Positions 44,120 to 53,912 of a stretch of DNA of 64,000 nt are shown here, in pieces. Numbering within the stretch: the first letter of the stretch is position 1; each line of letters begins with the position of its first letter. Under the pieces are notes generated by a model. It searched no databases, was not told the DNA's origin, and was given only the letters and a program-made list of their open reading frames with translations. The DNA comes from an uncultured Clostridia bacterium (GTDB lineage: Bacteria; Bacillota; Clostridia; Christensenellales; Borkfalkiaceae), in assembly GCA_947629665.1 (NCBI GenBank), contig CANREJ010000003.1, forward strand, positions 1 through 64,000. Reading direction: 5' to 3'. The position numbers and the translations under genes are program-made.

Positions 44120-44927
44120 GGCCTATACACTCCGTACAAATTCTTATTGCCTTGTTGAAAACTTCGCGTATGCTTCCGTTGAAACAACCGGCTATTACGA
44201 ACGCTATGCCGAGGCAGGCTATGGCAATGCGGACGCCGAGTTTAAAATATTTATGCGTTACAATCTGCATAAACTTGTTCTGTTTTGCGGCGGGAGCTTT
44301 TGAACCCGCAACGAGCTTTTTTACGTAGGGCAGTTGATTTTTGGCGGAAATCTTATACGCGGTTACATATAAAACCCCGGCTATGTAAACCACCGCCGCA
44401 ACGGGCAAGAGATACTTTGCCATGTTGAGCATATCCGCCGTTTTGTCCACGTTGGGGAAATTGGACGGCACACACAGATATACAACAACATAAATTAAAT
44501 ATGCGCATACCATGGCTAAAAGCACGCCGTGGATTATATTCAAGAATTTTTGTTGGCTCTTTACATATTCGAGAGAACTTTTAAGCTCCCCCTCCGCCTC
44601 CTTGGGCAGGCGTTTTTGGAGCCTTTTTAAGACGTAGCGGGGGTCGGTTACGGGGGAGATTTTTTCCTCGACGGCAAAAATTTCCCACAGTACGAAGCCG
44701 ACGGCTATCATGGCTATCCATATCCAGAAGGGCGCGGCGATTATGCCCAGGCGCTCCTCCACAAGCCCGCGCGAAAACGGACTGCTTTGCCCCGAAGCAA
44801 CGCCGCCCAGATAGATATCCAGCACCTGCCATATGAAGAGCGCGCCGACTACTGCCGTGAACGCCGTAAACGTCCAGCCGTAGATGAGCCGCACTTTTTT
44901 ACTTGTGCTTTCGCTTATTTTTTTCAT
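44112..44927 (-). CDS. Membrane protein with C-terminal CD1871A-type CXXC module
   Basis: 271 aa with about five membrane spans. The last 45 residues (one span, then NKAIRICTECIGLG) match the small CD1871A-family CXXC proteins that accompany TlpA and 4Fe-4S genes in Clostridia. The first 215 residues, with a charged cytoplasmic loop (DPRYVLKRLQKRLPKEAEGELK), are not recognised and make this a fusion. The CTEC pair at the outer face could pass electrons or disulfides to the thioredoxin domains of the overlapping gene at 41963. It is 4 bp after the 89-aa membrane protein. Confidence 0.75.
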   Translation of the reverse strand: MKKISESTSKKVRLIYGWTFTAFTAVVGALFIWQVLDIYLGGVASGQSSPFSRGLVEERLGIIAAPFWIWIAMIAVGFVLWEIFAVEEKISPVTDPRYVLKRLQKRLPKEAEGELKSSLEYVKSQQKFLNIIHGVLLAMVCAYLIYVVVYLCVPSNFPNVDKTADMLNMAKYLLPVAAVVYIAGVLYVTAYKISAKNQLPYVKKLVAGSKAPAAKQNKFMQIVTHKYFKLGVRIAIACLGIAFVIAGCFNGSIREVFNKAIRICTECIGLG

Positions 44928-44931
44928 AATT

Positions 44932-45201
44932 TTAACTCAACCAAAGATATGCAAACAGCCAAATTGCGCCGAAAATTGCCACAAATCCCAGGAGAATGGG
45001 CAACATCGCCGCAAACGCGCCGCGAACCATTTGCCTATATTCACGGCGGGTAACCTTGGGGGGAACTACCCCCATTTGTTTGTCCTTTAAGCGCTTTTCC
45101 AGCGTTGGGTCGTACCACTTAAAACCTTCTATGTTCATATTTGCAAAGGTTGTTGTGGTGTCCAATTCGGGCTTTTTGCGCTTTGCTTGTTTTTTTGACA
45201 T
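44932..45201 (-). CDS. Small single-span membrane protein
   Basis: 89 aa. A basic N-terminus (MSKKQAKRKK), a soluble middle (WYDPTLEKRLKDKQMG) and one C-terminal membrane helix (about 66-88). No family is recognised. It lies 18 bp after oppF and 4 bp before the CD1871A-type gene, linking the peptide importer and the redox genes in one transcript. Confidence 0.7.
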   Translation of the reverse strand: MSKKQAKRKKPELDTTTTFANMNIEGFKWYDPTLEKRLKDKQMGVVPPKVTRREYRQMVRGAFAAMLPILLGFVAIFGAIWLFAYLWLS

Positions 45202-45219
45202 TTGATTTTATTTGCCTGT

Positions 45220-46290
45220 TTATTGTTTGGGATAGGACGCAAACGTTGCATCCGCGTTGGAATATGCCGCCTTGTATCCCACGGGATCCGCCAGATATTC
45301 GGGATCGTAGAGATGGCAGGCGCAGAAGTGCCCCGGAGTTACTTCCCTGTATTCGGGAGCGACTTTTTCGCACACGCTCATGCAACTGTCGCAACGGGTG
45401 TGGAATTTACAGCCCGAAGGAGGATTTACGGGCGATGGTATATCGCCCTTTAATATTACCCTGTTCATTTTATAGTGAACGTTGGGCACGGGTACAGCCG
45501 AAAACAGCGCTTTTGTATAGGGGTGCAAGGTGTTGTTGAAAATATCGTGCTTGGAGCCGTATTCAACAAGACTGCCCAAATACATTACGCCTACTTCGTC
45601 CGAGATGTGCTTGACCACCGATAGGTCGTGAGATATAAATACATATGTCAAACCGAGGGTGTTCCTCAGCTCTATGAGCATGTTTATTATCTGCGCCTGT
45701 ATGGATACGTCCAGCGCGGATACGGGCTCATCGCAGACAACAAGCTCCGGCTTTAATGCGAGCGCGCGGGCTATGCAGATCCTTTGACGCTGTCCGCCCG
45801 AAAACTCGTGGGGATATCTTTCAAAATAATGGGGTTGCAGGCCGCACATTTTCATTACGCCGATAACGTAGTCGTAGAAGCCCTTTTTATCCACCAGCCC
45901 GTGCTGGCGCGCCGCTTCGCCTATGATTTCACCGACGGTAAGCCTCGGCGAGAGGCTGGCGTAGGGATCCTGAAATATCATCTGCATGTTGGGGCGGCGC
46001 TTATCGAACTCACGGTTGGACAGGGCGGATACTTTTTCGCCCTTGAACCACACTTCGCCGCTCGTTATGTCATGCAGGCGGAGAATTGTTCTGCCCATGG
46101 TTGTTTTGCCGCAGCCGCTTTCGCCCACTATGCCCAGCGTTTTGCCCTTTTCTATTTTAAAGGAGACGTTGTCAACGGCTTTGAGCCACGCGTTGGGTCT
46201 TCCAAAAAAGTCCTTGCCGACCACAAAGTGCTTGCATAAATTGCGCACTTCAAGGAAGGATTGGGACGTGTATTCCGGATTTTCAGCCAT
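45220..46290 (-). CDS. oppF: Oligopeptide ABC transporter ATPase OppF
   Basis: 356 aa from the ATG at 46290, which has AAAGGAGG eight bases upstream and overlaps oppD by 8 bp; a frame to 46326 is not favoured. Walker A GESGCGKTT, Q-loop FQDP, signature FSGGQRQRICIARAL, Walker B LVVCDEPVSALD. The C-terminal oligo_HPY region carries a Cys motif (SGCKFHTRCDSCMSVC) that binds an Fe-S cluster in relatives. With OppD it powers peptide import. A small C-terminal tail follows. Confidence 0.93.
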   Translation of the reverse strand: MAENPEYTSQSFLEVRNLCKHFVVGKDFFGRPNAWLKAVDNVSFKIEKGKTLGIVGESGCGKTTMGRTILRLHDITSGEVWFKGEKVSALSNREFDKRRPNMQMIFQDPYASLSPRLTVGEIIGEAARQHGLVDKKGFYDYVIGVMKMCGLQPHYFERYPHEFSGGQRQRICIARALALKPELVVCDEPVSALDVSIQAQIINMLIELRNTLGLTYVFISHDLSVVKHISDEVGVMYLGSLVEYGSKHDIFNNTLHPYTKALFSAVPVPNVHYKMNRVILKGDIPSPVNPPSGCKFHTRCDSCMSVCEKVAPEYREVTPGHFCACHLYDPEYLADPVGYKAAYSNADATFASYPKQ

Positions 46291-47596
46291 TTGCTTCCTC
46301 CTTTGCGGGCTCGTTTTTATCTTCATATAAATAGCACGCCACTTTGTGGGTGGGCGTTACCTGCACGTACCCCGGATATTCGCCAGAACACTTCTCCATG
46401 CACTTGTCGCACCTGTCGCGGAAGTAGCAATAGTTGGGCATGTTTATTGGGTTGGGAACAAAGCCCGGTATACAGTACAGTTCATCGCTCTCCTGCTCTA
46501 CGGTGGGTTTGCTCTTTTGCAAGCCTATTGTGTAGGGGTGCAACGGGCGGTCGAAGATGTCCTCCGCCGTGCCCATTTCTATTACTTTGCCCGCGTACAT
46601 TACAACCACGTAGTCGGCCATTTCCGCAACGACGCCCAAATCGTGCGTGATGAGCATTATACTGCCGTTTATTTTGCCCTTTATCTCCCTTAACAAATCG
46701 AGTATCTGCGCCTGTATGGTTACGTCCAGCGCGGTTGTGGGCTCGTCGGCGACAATCAGCTTGGGGTTGCACAAAAGGGCTATGGCTATCATTACCCTTT
46801 GGCGCATACCGCCCGAAAGTTCGTGGGGATATTTTTTATATACGCCCTCCGGGTCGGCTATGCCCACAAGTTTGAGCATTTCTATACTGCGCGCTTTGAC
46901 GCGCTCCTTGGATATGCCCTCTATGTGAAGTTTGCCTACCTCGTCCAGCTGGTTGCCTATGGTGAACACGGGGTTCAAGGAGGTCATAGGCTCCTGGAAT
47001 ATCATTGAAATTTCTCTGCCGCGGATTGTGCGCATGGCGTCGGTGGGCATTTTGGCTATGTCCACTACCTGACGCTCCATTTCGTACATGGTGCCGCCGA
47101 GTTCGTTGGTTTTGACTATTTTTTTGCCATGCTCGTCGAGTTTGGGAATTTCGTTGCCGTTTTCGTCCGTCTCCGTTTCGTATACGGGGATTTTTCTGCC
47201 GCGGCTATCGCGCTTGAACATGTCGGCGCGGAAACGTATGGAACCGCTCACTATTTGGCCGCTGGGCGCCTGCACAAGGCGCATAAGCGAGAGCGATGTT
47301 ACCGATTTTCCGCAACCGCTTTCGCCCACAACGCCAACGGTGGAGCCTGCGGGAACGGAGAACGTTACGCCGTTTACCGCCTTTACCGTGCCTGCGTCCG
47401 AAAAGAAATATGTGTGGAGATCCTCAAATTCAACAACATTGTTGGGGTCCTTCATCTCGGTTACGTACTCTTCGGGGCGGACTCTGCGCTTTTTGGCCTT
47501 TTCATAGGTGCGTATGGCTTTGGAATTTTCTTTGGCGATCTGCCGCGATTCCCTATGAGATATATAGTGTTGTTTTTTATCCGATTTATCAGCCAT
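46283..47596 (-). CDS. oppD: Oligopeptide ABC transporter ATPase OppD, with an insertion
   Basis: 437 aa, about 90 longer than typical OppD. Walker A GESGCGKSV, Q-loop MIFQEPMTSLNP, signature LSGGMRQRVMIAIAL, Walker B LIVADEPTTALD, and the C-terminal Cys motif (YCYFRDRCDKCMEKC). The extra length is a charged N-terminal extension plus about 50 residues inserted between Walker A and the Q-loop (from DSRGRKIPVY to EMERQVVDIA). The insertion falls near where the ATPase contacts the permease. 3 bp after oppC. Confidence 0.92.
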   Translation of the reverse strand: MADKSDKKQHYISHRESRQIAKENSKAIRTYEKAKKRRVRPEEYVTEMKDPNNVVEFEDLHTYFFSDAGTVKAVNGVTFSVPAGSTVGVVGESGCGKSVTSLSLMRLVQAPSGQIVSGSIRFRADMFKRDSRGRKIPVYETETDENGNEIPKLDEHGKKIVKTNELGGTMYEMERQVVDIAKMPTDAMRTIRGREISMIFQEPMTSLNPVFTIGNQLDEVGKLHIEGISKERVKARSIEMLKLVGIADPEGVYKKYPHELSGGMRQRVMIAIALLCNPKLIVADEPTTALDVTIQAQILDLLREIKGKINGSIMLITHDLGVVAEMADYVVVMYAGKVIEMGTAEDIFDRPLHPYTIGLQKSKPTVEQESDELYCIPGFVPNPINMPNYCYFRDRCDKCMEKCSGEYPGYVQVTPTHKVACYLYEDKNEPAKEEANG

Positions 47597-47599
47597 GGG

Positions 47600-48730
47600 T
47601 TACCTCTTCATTTTGGGGTCGAACGCGTCGCGCAACCCGTCGCCGACAAAGTTAAACGCAAGTATAGCAAGGGTTATACATATGCCCGAACCGAGCCACA
47701 TGTTGGGATAGAATTGCCTGTATTGGAATTGCGAGGCAAAGTTTATCATATTGCCCCAGGTTGCCGTCTGCACGGGAGCGCCTATGCCGAGGAAGCCCAG
47801 AGTTGCCTCCATAAGTATTACGCTACCCAGCCCCAGAGACATGGATACTATGAGCTGGGGAATTACGTTGGGCAACAAGTGTTTAAAGATTTTCGAACGG
47901 GTTGAAAGCCCCGAACACTTGGCGGCAAGCATAAACTCCTGCTCCCTTAAAGACAGTATTTGTCCGCGCACGAGCCGCGCGGTGCCAACCCAGCCTATAA
48001 GACACAGCACCGCCATTATTATATACAGCTTCCATATGGACGAATCAAAGCCCAAACTGTTGAGCGCGGTGCCCAAAATGAGCATTAACGGAATCGTTGG
48101 TATACAGCTTAACAGGTCGACTATTCGCATTATTATGCTATCCACAATACCGCCGAAGTAGCCCGCAATTCCGCCCAGAATTACGCCCAGCAACGTTTCC
48201 AGAATAATTACCACAAAGCCTATTGTAAGCGATACTCTGCCGCCGTACATGAGCCTTGTCATTATATCATAGCCGCTGTTATCGGTGCCCATCCAATGTT
48301 GGGCGGAAACGCCGTCCAGCTTATTGAGCGAAGAGTTCCAATCGTAGGTTATGGAATAACCGTCGTAAGTTTCGCCGTCCACTTCGTAGGAAAATATGTC
48401 GCCCGTGATTTGCGGGGTCGATTTGGTGTTGTCGGGGTCGGTTTCACCCCACGGGGAAAACAGGGGGCCTATAAAGGCAAATACAAACAAGAGTATTATT
48501 GTTACAAGCCCTATTACCGAAAGTTTGGAACGGAAAAAGCGTTTGGCAACGGTTGCGCCAGGAGAGAGCGCCTTTACCCTGTCGCCTAAATTTTCGCCGT
48601 GCAGATCGTCTCCCTCTTTTTGGGGGAGAGCTTTGATCTCCTCCTCCATTTCCGCTTCAAGGCGGATTTCGGGGACTTCGGCGGCTTCCGCCTGAATTTC
48701 GGGGTTAAATTCGTTTTTATTCTCTTCCAT
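47600..48730 (-). CDS. oppC: Oligopeptide ABC transporter permease OppC
   Basis: 376 aa from the ATG at 48730 (GTGAGG six bases upstream; a GTG start at 48742 is less likely). An acidic cytoplasmic head of about 60 residues precedes the first membrane span, which is longer than usual. An extracellular loop with YDWNSSLNKLDG follows, then the BPD_transp_1 core and the EAA-like motif (AAKCSGLSTRSKIFKHLLPN). It pairs with OppB to form the peptide channel. 8 bp after oppB. Confidence 0.92.
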   Translation of the reverse strand: MEENKNEFNPEIQAEAAEVPEIRLEAEMEEEIKALPQKEGDDLHGENLGDRVKALSPGATVAKRFFRSKLSVIGLVTIILLFVFAFIGPLFSPWGETDPDNTKSTPQITGDIFSYEVDGETYDGYSITYDWNSSLNKLDGVSAQHWMGTDNSGYDIMTRLMYGGRVSLTIGFVVIILETLLGVILGGIAGYFGGIVDSIIMRIVDLLSCIPTIPLMLILGTALNSLGFDSSIWKLYIIMAVLCLIGWVGTARLVRGQILSLREQEFMLAAKCSGLSTRSKIFKHLLPNVIPQLIVSMSLGLGSVILMEATLGFLGIGAPVQTATWGNMINFASQFQYRQFYPNMWLGSGICITLAILAFNFVGDGLRDAFDPKMKR

Positions 48731-48738
48731 CAGTTTCC

Positions 48739-49740
48739 TCACTTTCCGAGTTTGACTCTGGGGTCTACCACCGCGTACATTATATCGGAGAGCAATATGC
48801 CTATAACCGTTAAGATGGCTATGAACATATTGTAGCCCATGGCAAGGGGAATATCGCCCTTCATTAAGGCGTCGTAGGTGATTTTACCTATGCCGGGGAT
48901 ACTGAACACCGTTTCGGTTATCATTGCGCCGCCGAAGAGCATGGGCAGAGTTGACGCCATTACCGTTACCAAAGGTATCATTGTGTTGCGGAAAACGTGT
49001 TTATACACTACCTTTCCCTCCCCAAGACCCTTTGCGCGCGCCGTCCTTATATAGTCGGCATTGAGTACTTCCAAAGTGTTGGTGCGCTGGTAACGCATAT
49101 AGGAGCCCACGTTCAAAAGAACGAGTACTATCATGGGTAACACGAGGTGCCAAAGCATATCGCCGAAGCGCGTCCAGCCCGACGCGTCCACTGGCAGGGT
49201 TGAGGATATTAAACCCAAAGACGGGTCAAACCAGCCCAAAGTGTCGGCAAACCACATTATGAACAGATTGCCCAAAAAGAATGTTGGGAACGCCGTTAAA
49301 GTCATGCAAATGACCGTGGCGGTGTAGTCCAACTTGCCGTATTGGTTTACGGCGCACTTTATGCCGAGGGGTATGGCGATTATAAGCTCGAATATGAGGG
49401 ATACAAAGGATATACCGAAAGATATGCCCATGTTTTCGAGGATAATCTCGCTTACCGGTCTGTTGTGGACGAACGACGTACCCATGTCGCCCTGTATAAA
49501 CTTGCCCAGCCAATTGAAATAACCTTTGAGTATTCCGCCGAAGCTGTTATCTTCAAGTCCGTACAGGGCTTTGAGCGCGTTATACTTCTCTTCGCTTATG
49601 CCGCCGTTGCCCGCAAGCGTGGCAAAGGTGTTGTCGATATAATCCATAGGCATGAGCCTAATAATGAAGTATATTATCATTGATACTCCGACCATAATGA
49701 ATATGGAAAGGAGCAGTCTTTTGACTATATATTTAACCAT
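48739..49740 (-). CDS. oppB: Oligopeptide ABC transporter permease OppB
   Basis: 333 aa, colinear with OppB: an N-terminal span, a large external loop (FATLAGNGGISEEKYNALKA...), then GTSFVHNRPVSEII and the EAA loop RTARAKGLGEGKVVYKHVFRN. It lies 24 bp after the binding protein and 8 bp before oppC. Confidence 0.94.
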   Translation of the reverse strand: MVKYIVKRLLLSIFIMVGVSMIIYFIIRLMPMDYIDNTFATLAGNGGISEEKYNALKALYGLEDNSFGGILKGYFNWLGKFIQGDMGTSFVHNRPVSEIILENMGISFGISFVSLIFELIIAIPLGIKCAVNQYGKLDYTATVICMTLTAFPTFFLGNLFIMWFADTLGWFDPSLGLISSTLPVDASGWTRFGDMLWHLVLPMIVLVLLNVGSYMRYQRTNTLEVLNADYIRTARAKGLGEGKVVYKHVFRNTMIPLVTVMASTLPMLFGGAMITETVFSIPGIGKITYDALMKGDIPLAMGYNMFIAILTVIGILLSDIMYAVVDPRVKLGK

Positions 49741-49764
49741 TTTTTAAATATCCGTTGCTGTTTA

Positions 49765-52461
49765 TTAAAGATAATTTACTTCCCAAATTCTGTCCATTAC
49801 GCCGTTGTTTGCGCTGGGATTTGTGTTGACTGTTTTGGAATCTATTATGGTTTTGTTGAACACGCACATGTCCTTGCGCTGGTAAATGGGAAGCTCTATT
49901 GCAAGATCCATTATCTTATTGAGGCACTGGTTATAGAGGTTTGCACGGCGGCTCTGGGAGTTGGTTTCGCGCGCCTGGTCAATGAGGTCGCTGAGTTCGT
50001 TTATAAGAGCAGGCTCATCGGTATATGTCCCCGAAACGTCGTTGAGAATGGTTCTGTAACCCCAGTTCAAAACGCTCGTCGCCATGCTGTCCTTATGGTA
50101 AACCTGATACATATCGGGGTCTACGCCGGACGACCAGGCGGCCGCCCAAACCGCAAGTCCGCCCCTTGTGAGCGCGAGGAGTGCATTGGGGTCGGTGGAT
50201 ACTTTTATGTTGAAGCCAGACCTATTGAGTATTGCCGCCGCATCCTGGAACATATTGTAGGCGGGGTGATCGGAGTTTGCGCCCGCTATTGTGAAGGTGT
50301 AAGTTAAAGATTTGCCGTCCTTTTGATATACTCCGCCGGCGCCTTCGGTGTAGCCGAGAGCCCTTAACTCAGCCCTTATGGCTTCGGGGTCGGAGAGAGG
50401 GTTGTTGAGATAGCCGTAAGCTGTTGCGCCATTGGGATATGCCCAGCTTGTGAGAGACATGGGTCTGTATAAGGGCTGGGCGAGCGAGCCGTAGTATTGG
50501 AGGCAAAGACCCGTGTTCATTGCGCGCATTATAATCTTTCTTACCTCAATATCCGGCACGAAAGTGGGGTTGATTCCCACGTAGCCGAAGCCGTTTGTAT
50601 CGTAAGTTACCTTTTCAAGCGTAGCCCTTTGCTCTGTTACCGCCGTGTTGTTGGTGTCGGTTGCGTTGGGTTCGCCGTAGTCGATTTGTCCGGTAGTGAG
50701 CGAAGATATAATTCTGTCCTCGGTTAAAACTTTGTATTTGAGGTTCTTGATTTTGGCGTTGCTCAAACCCGAACCCATAGTTTCAAAGTAGGGATTGCGC
50801 TCGTAGTAAACGATATAGTTATCTTCAAACTGGCTACCCGTAGTTGCAACGCCGCCCGATTCTTTGGAAGCCATGTAGGGGCCGGCGCCCTTGGGAAGGG
50901 CGCTCTTGCCGGAAGCGGTGCCCTTTACTATCTGGTCGAAGAACTCAAACGTGCCGCGCTCTACGCCGAAGCAGGTATTTGCGTTGCCCGTGGGATCGTT
51001 TGCATAATCTATCTGGTCGCCGTTGAAGGAAGTGATATAGTCCTTGCCGTTATATGTGCCCGAATAGTAATTTAAGGGGGCGATTGATATGCCGAACTGC
51101 CAGATTGCGGCGGGGTCAACCTTGTTTACTATGATTTTAAGCACGTCATAGCTACCGTCGAGAGTGTTACCCTTGAATGTGGTTACGTTCTTTTCGGTCT
51201 GTATACCCCTTATATAGTACTGGGGATGCTGGCTGTTTTGCAAAGTCTTGCCGCGCTCGTCGGCGAGGAACTCGTTGTAGGCGTTGGTGCCCGTCTGCCA
51301 ATAGCTTAAAACTTCGTCCAGACCGGAGCCGTCGTCGGGCATATATGTGTCATAAACGCGCTGTATGCAATAACTTTTTATTGCGGTGTCGCCCGAAAGG
51401 GCTTCGATTTCGCTGATCAAATCCTGGCGCTCTACCTTACCTACATTTGAACCCGCCTCGGTTGCGCCCTCAACCCAAGGATCGAGAGTGGTTTTGATTT
51501 TACCGAGATCATATGCCGCTTTGTCGGAGGGATTGATTTCGGCGCCGGTGGTGGCGTCGCACCTTATTTCCCTTACTGTGCCATCGTCATAGCGCCTCAT
51601 CTGCGCGGTAACAAGCCCCTCGTTGAAGAGATATGCCTGCCATGCGGCGGTGAAAGTGTAGTTTACTTTATACGTTTCCACCCAGCTTGTTTCATTGTTG
51701 TTCCAATCGCTTGTGGCTTCCTCTTTAAAGAGAACTTTTACGCGCTCGAAGTCCTTTTGGCCTTGCGCATCAAGCGAGGGATACGAGGGGTCTTTTGCGC
51801 CGTAGCCGATGAGGTTTTGCAACCTGTCCTGTGCGTTGGAAACGAACTGACCCGAACTGGCAGTATCGCTGTCGAGTATGGTCGAGTCGTTTTGCTGGTA
51901 TGCCTTTAAGCCCTGTATATCCACGGAATACATTGTGTTGGAGCCCGTATAAACGAAGTCGAGATATACGTAGAAGTTAAAGAGGACGTCCTTTATGGTG
52001 ATGGGAGTGCCGTCCGAGAACTTCATTCCGTTCTTGATAAGGAACCTGTACTCCGTTCTGCCGTTTTGAGCGGCAACCGTGTCGGCACATTCGGTACCGC
52101 CGGAAGGAGCATTGTAGTACTTTATTTCAAAGTCCTTGGCAACGGTGTTATAATTGTCGCCCGCAACCGGCTGAACATTGCCTTGTTCATCTACGTCGGA
52201 TGTGATGAGCGAGGATTGCGTCATGCTTATTACCTGGCCGTCTGTGAGCGAGGTATAGAAGAAGGGATTGAAGTTGCCGTCAAGCGCGCCTATGGACAGG
52301 GATAACGGACGGGTTTCGGGATTGTACGTCTGTTGCGACTCTCCGCCGTTGCCGCCTCCGTTACCATTGCCGTTGCCGCCGTTGTCTTTGTTGCACGCCA
52401 CGGCAAAAATCATTACACCGCCGAGTAGCGAGCAGGCTAATACCTTTAAAAATTTTTTCAT
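49765..52461 (-). CDS. oppA: Oligopeptide-binding lipoprotein OppA, unusually long
   Basis: 898 aa, much longer than the usual 530-600. Lipobox-like VACNK at about 23, then a Gly/Asn linker and the SBP_bac_5 fold (GMKFSDGTPITIKDVLFNFYVYLD; ELPIYQRKDMCVFN near the end). Extra segments lie at about 170-400, including Asp/Ala/Thr-rich stretches without clear family. It captures peptides outside the membrane for OppBCDF. Its start overlaps the stop of the preceding lipoprotein gene as ATGA. Confidence 0.88.
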   Translation of the reverse strand: MKKFLKVLACSLLGGVMIFAVACNKDNGGNGNGNGGGNGGESQQTYNPETRPLSLSIGALDGNFNPFFYTSLTDGQVISMTQSSLITSDVDEQGNVQPVAGDNYNTVAKDFEIKYYNAPSGGTECADTVAAQNGRTEYRFLIKNGMKFSDGTPITIKDVLFNFYVYLDFVYTGSNTMYSVDIQGLKAYQQNDSTILDSDTASSGQFVSNAQDRLQNLIGYGAKDPSYPSLDAQGQKDFERVKVLFKEEATSDWNNNETSWVETYKVNYTFTAAWQAYLFNEGLVTAQMRRYDDGTVREIRCDATTGAEINPSDKAAYDLGKIKTTLDPWVEGATEAGSNVGKVERQDLISEIEALSGDTAIKSYCIQRVYDTYMPDDGSGLDEVLSYWQTGTNAYNEFLADERGKTLQNSQHPQYYIRGIQTEKNVTTFKGNTLDGSYDVLKIIVNKVDPAAIWQFGISIAPLNYYSGTYNGKDYITSFNGDQIDYANDPTGNANTCFGVERGTFEFFDQIVKGTASGKSALPKGAGPYMASKESGGVATTGSQFEDNYIVYYERNPYFETMGSGLSNAKIKNLKYKVLTEDRIISSLTTGQIDYGEPNATDTNNTAVTEQRATLEKVTYDTNGFGYVGINPTFVPDIEVRKIIMRAMNTGLCLQYYGSLAQPLYRPMSLTSWAYPNGATAYGYLNNPLSDPEAIRAELRALGYTEGAGGVYQKDGKSLTYTFTIAGANSDHPAYNMFQDAAAILNRSGFNIKVSTDPNALLALTRGGLAVWAAAWSSGVDPDMYQVYHKDSMATSVLNWGYRTILNDVSGTYTDEPALINELSDLIDQARETNSQSRRANLYNQCLNKIMDLAIELPIYQRKDMCVFNKTIIDSKTVNTNPSANNGVMDRIWEVNYL

Positions 52462-53900
52462 TGTTGTCCTCCTGTTACTTGTGTTACTTGTTCGTTATCT
52501 ATTTTTAATGTGGCGTTTTGCACAATGTTGCCGTATTTGGAAATAAATTCCGCGTCCGTGTCCGTGCCGTAGAGCCAATTATCCGTTATATATACGCCGG
52601 CGTTATCCTTTTGTATGTTGAGGATTGTGCCGTTTGACGCGCCGCTGATACTCAATGTATAGTCCACAACCTTAAATCCGTTGAGCGTTGCACCCTCGTT
52701 TACGCCCGAAAATAGTGCGTAGATTGTGAGGTTGCCCGTCCTGAACGAAATGTCTGCGGTTACGGTTTGCAGGGTGAGATTGTTTATTTGCGCATTTGCA
52801 CCGAGCGTACCGAAAAGGGAAACATTGTTATTCCCCGGAAGCCGGCTTGTTATTTTTATATTTGATACTGTGAAGCCGTTGCCCTCCACCTTGCTGTTAA
52901 ACGTTGCGGTGCTGTTCCTCAACCCGAAACTTGCGTAGGAAGCACAGTCTATATCAAAGGGTATATAGTAGTTGCCCGCCGTACTGCTTGAAAGCATCGA
53001 GGCAAAGTTTGCTGCCGTGCGCACCGTTGTCCAACTGCCTTGAAGATATTTTACGTAGATTACCGCGTTTTTGCTATCGGCAGGCTTATCTATTACGCCG
53101 TTTTCCAAAACGGGCTCCTTACATTCTTCATCGTAATACAGGTGGATATAGGTGTGCGTATCGGCGAGTATTGCACGGTCGGAGAGCGTTTCGTCTGTAA
53201 CAGGGCTGAACGATGTGTCGAGATATATCTCGTTAAGCGTGAATACCTGCTTGGCAATGAGGTCGCCCGTATTGCAGGTTGCGGTTTTGGATTCGCCGTT
53301 TTCCGTTACCGTTGCCGAGATGGGGGTATCGGTTACGAGCCTATATTCAAGCACGACGTCCTGCACCCACGTTGCGGCAAGATAGATATGGTCGCCCTCG
53401 TGTATGACTATTTTGCCGTCCGCAAACGCCTTTGTGCCGTCCGGTTCGGCGGTGAAGCGCTTGTTCTGTTCAAGCAATTGCCTGCCGTTTACGTCCTTTA
53501 TGTCTGCCGTACCGTTATCCAGCACATTCAAAACGACGCCTTCGGTATCCTTCAAAATGGGTTCGCCCTCTTCGTTGAGTTTGCAATATTCCCAGCCCAT
53601 AAAAACATAGCCGTCGCGTGAGATGGTCATTGCCTGACCCGTGCTGGAATCTACGCCTATGTTGAAGATGGGCGTTTCGGGCTTATAGTACACCGTTCTG
53701 TATACCTTTTGATCCTTGCTGGTGCCGTCGACGAACTGACCGCCGTTGGCATAGTAGGTTACGGGGCAATTCAGCCCCATTTCGCCCGCAAGGTCCTGCG
53801 CTGTTTTTTCGCCTATGCTGCAACCCGCGGTTATTGCCGCCGCGAGTGATAGCACAAATAGGGCCATTAAAATTATCAGTGGTTTGATTTTGGCTTTCAC
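52458..53900 (-). CDS. Lipoprotein with InlB/Listeria-Bacteroides-type repeat and beta-helix-like part
   Basis: 480 aa. Lipobox ITAGC. Two segments resemble the Flg_new/InlB B-repeat (VTYYANGGQFVDG...YVFMGWEYC). A C-terminal part looks like a right-handed beta helix (FGLRNSTATFNSKVEGNGFTVSNIKITS, GLUG-like). Such proteins bind surfaces or glycans. It is 12 bp after the subtilase gene and translationally coupled to oppA, so it may hold or present peptides between protease and importer; that is inference. Confidence 0.7.
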   Translation of the reverse strand: MKAKIKPLIILMALFVLSLAAAITAGCSIGEKTAQDLAGEMGLNCPVTYYANGGQFVDGTSKDQKVYRTVYYKPETPIFNIGVDSSTGQAMTISRDGYVFMGWEYCKLNEEGEPILKDTEGVVLNVLDNGTADIKDVNGRQLLEQNKRFTAEPDGTKAFADGKIVIHEGDHIYLAATWVQDVVLEYRLVTDTPISATVTENGESKTATCNTGDLIAKQVFTLNEIYLDTSFSPVTDETLSDRAILADTHTYIHLYYDEECKEPVLENGVIDKPADSKNAVIYVKYLQGSWTTVRTAANFASMLSSSTAGNYYIPFDIDCASYASFGLRNSTATFNSKVEGNGFTVSNIKITSRLPGNNNVSLFGTLGANAQINNLTLQTVTADISFRTGNLTIYALFSGVNEGATLNGFKVVDYTLSISGASNGTILNIQKDNAGVYITDNWLYGTDTDAEFISKYGNIVQNATLKIDNEQVTQVTGGQQ

Positions 53901-53912
53901 TTTTTTATTCCT

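Noticed and set aside
47129-47905. Plus-strand ORF of 258 aa opposite oppD and oppC
   Set aside because: Long only because stop codons are rare antisense to this coding sequence; it spans two unrelated well-supported genes.
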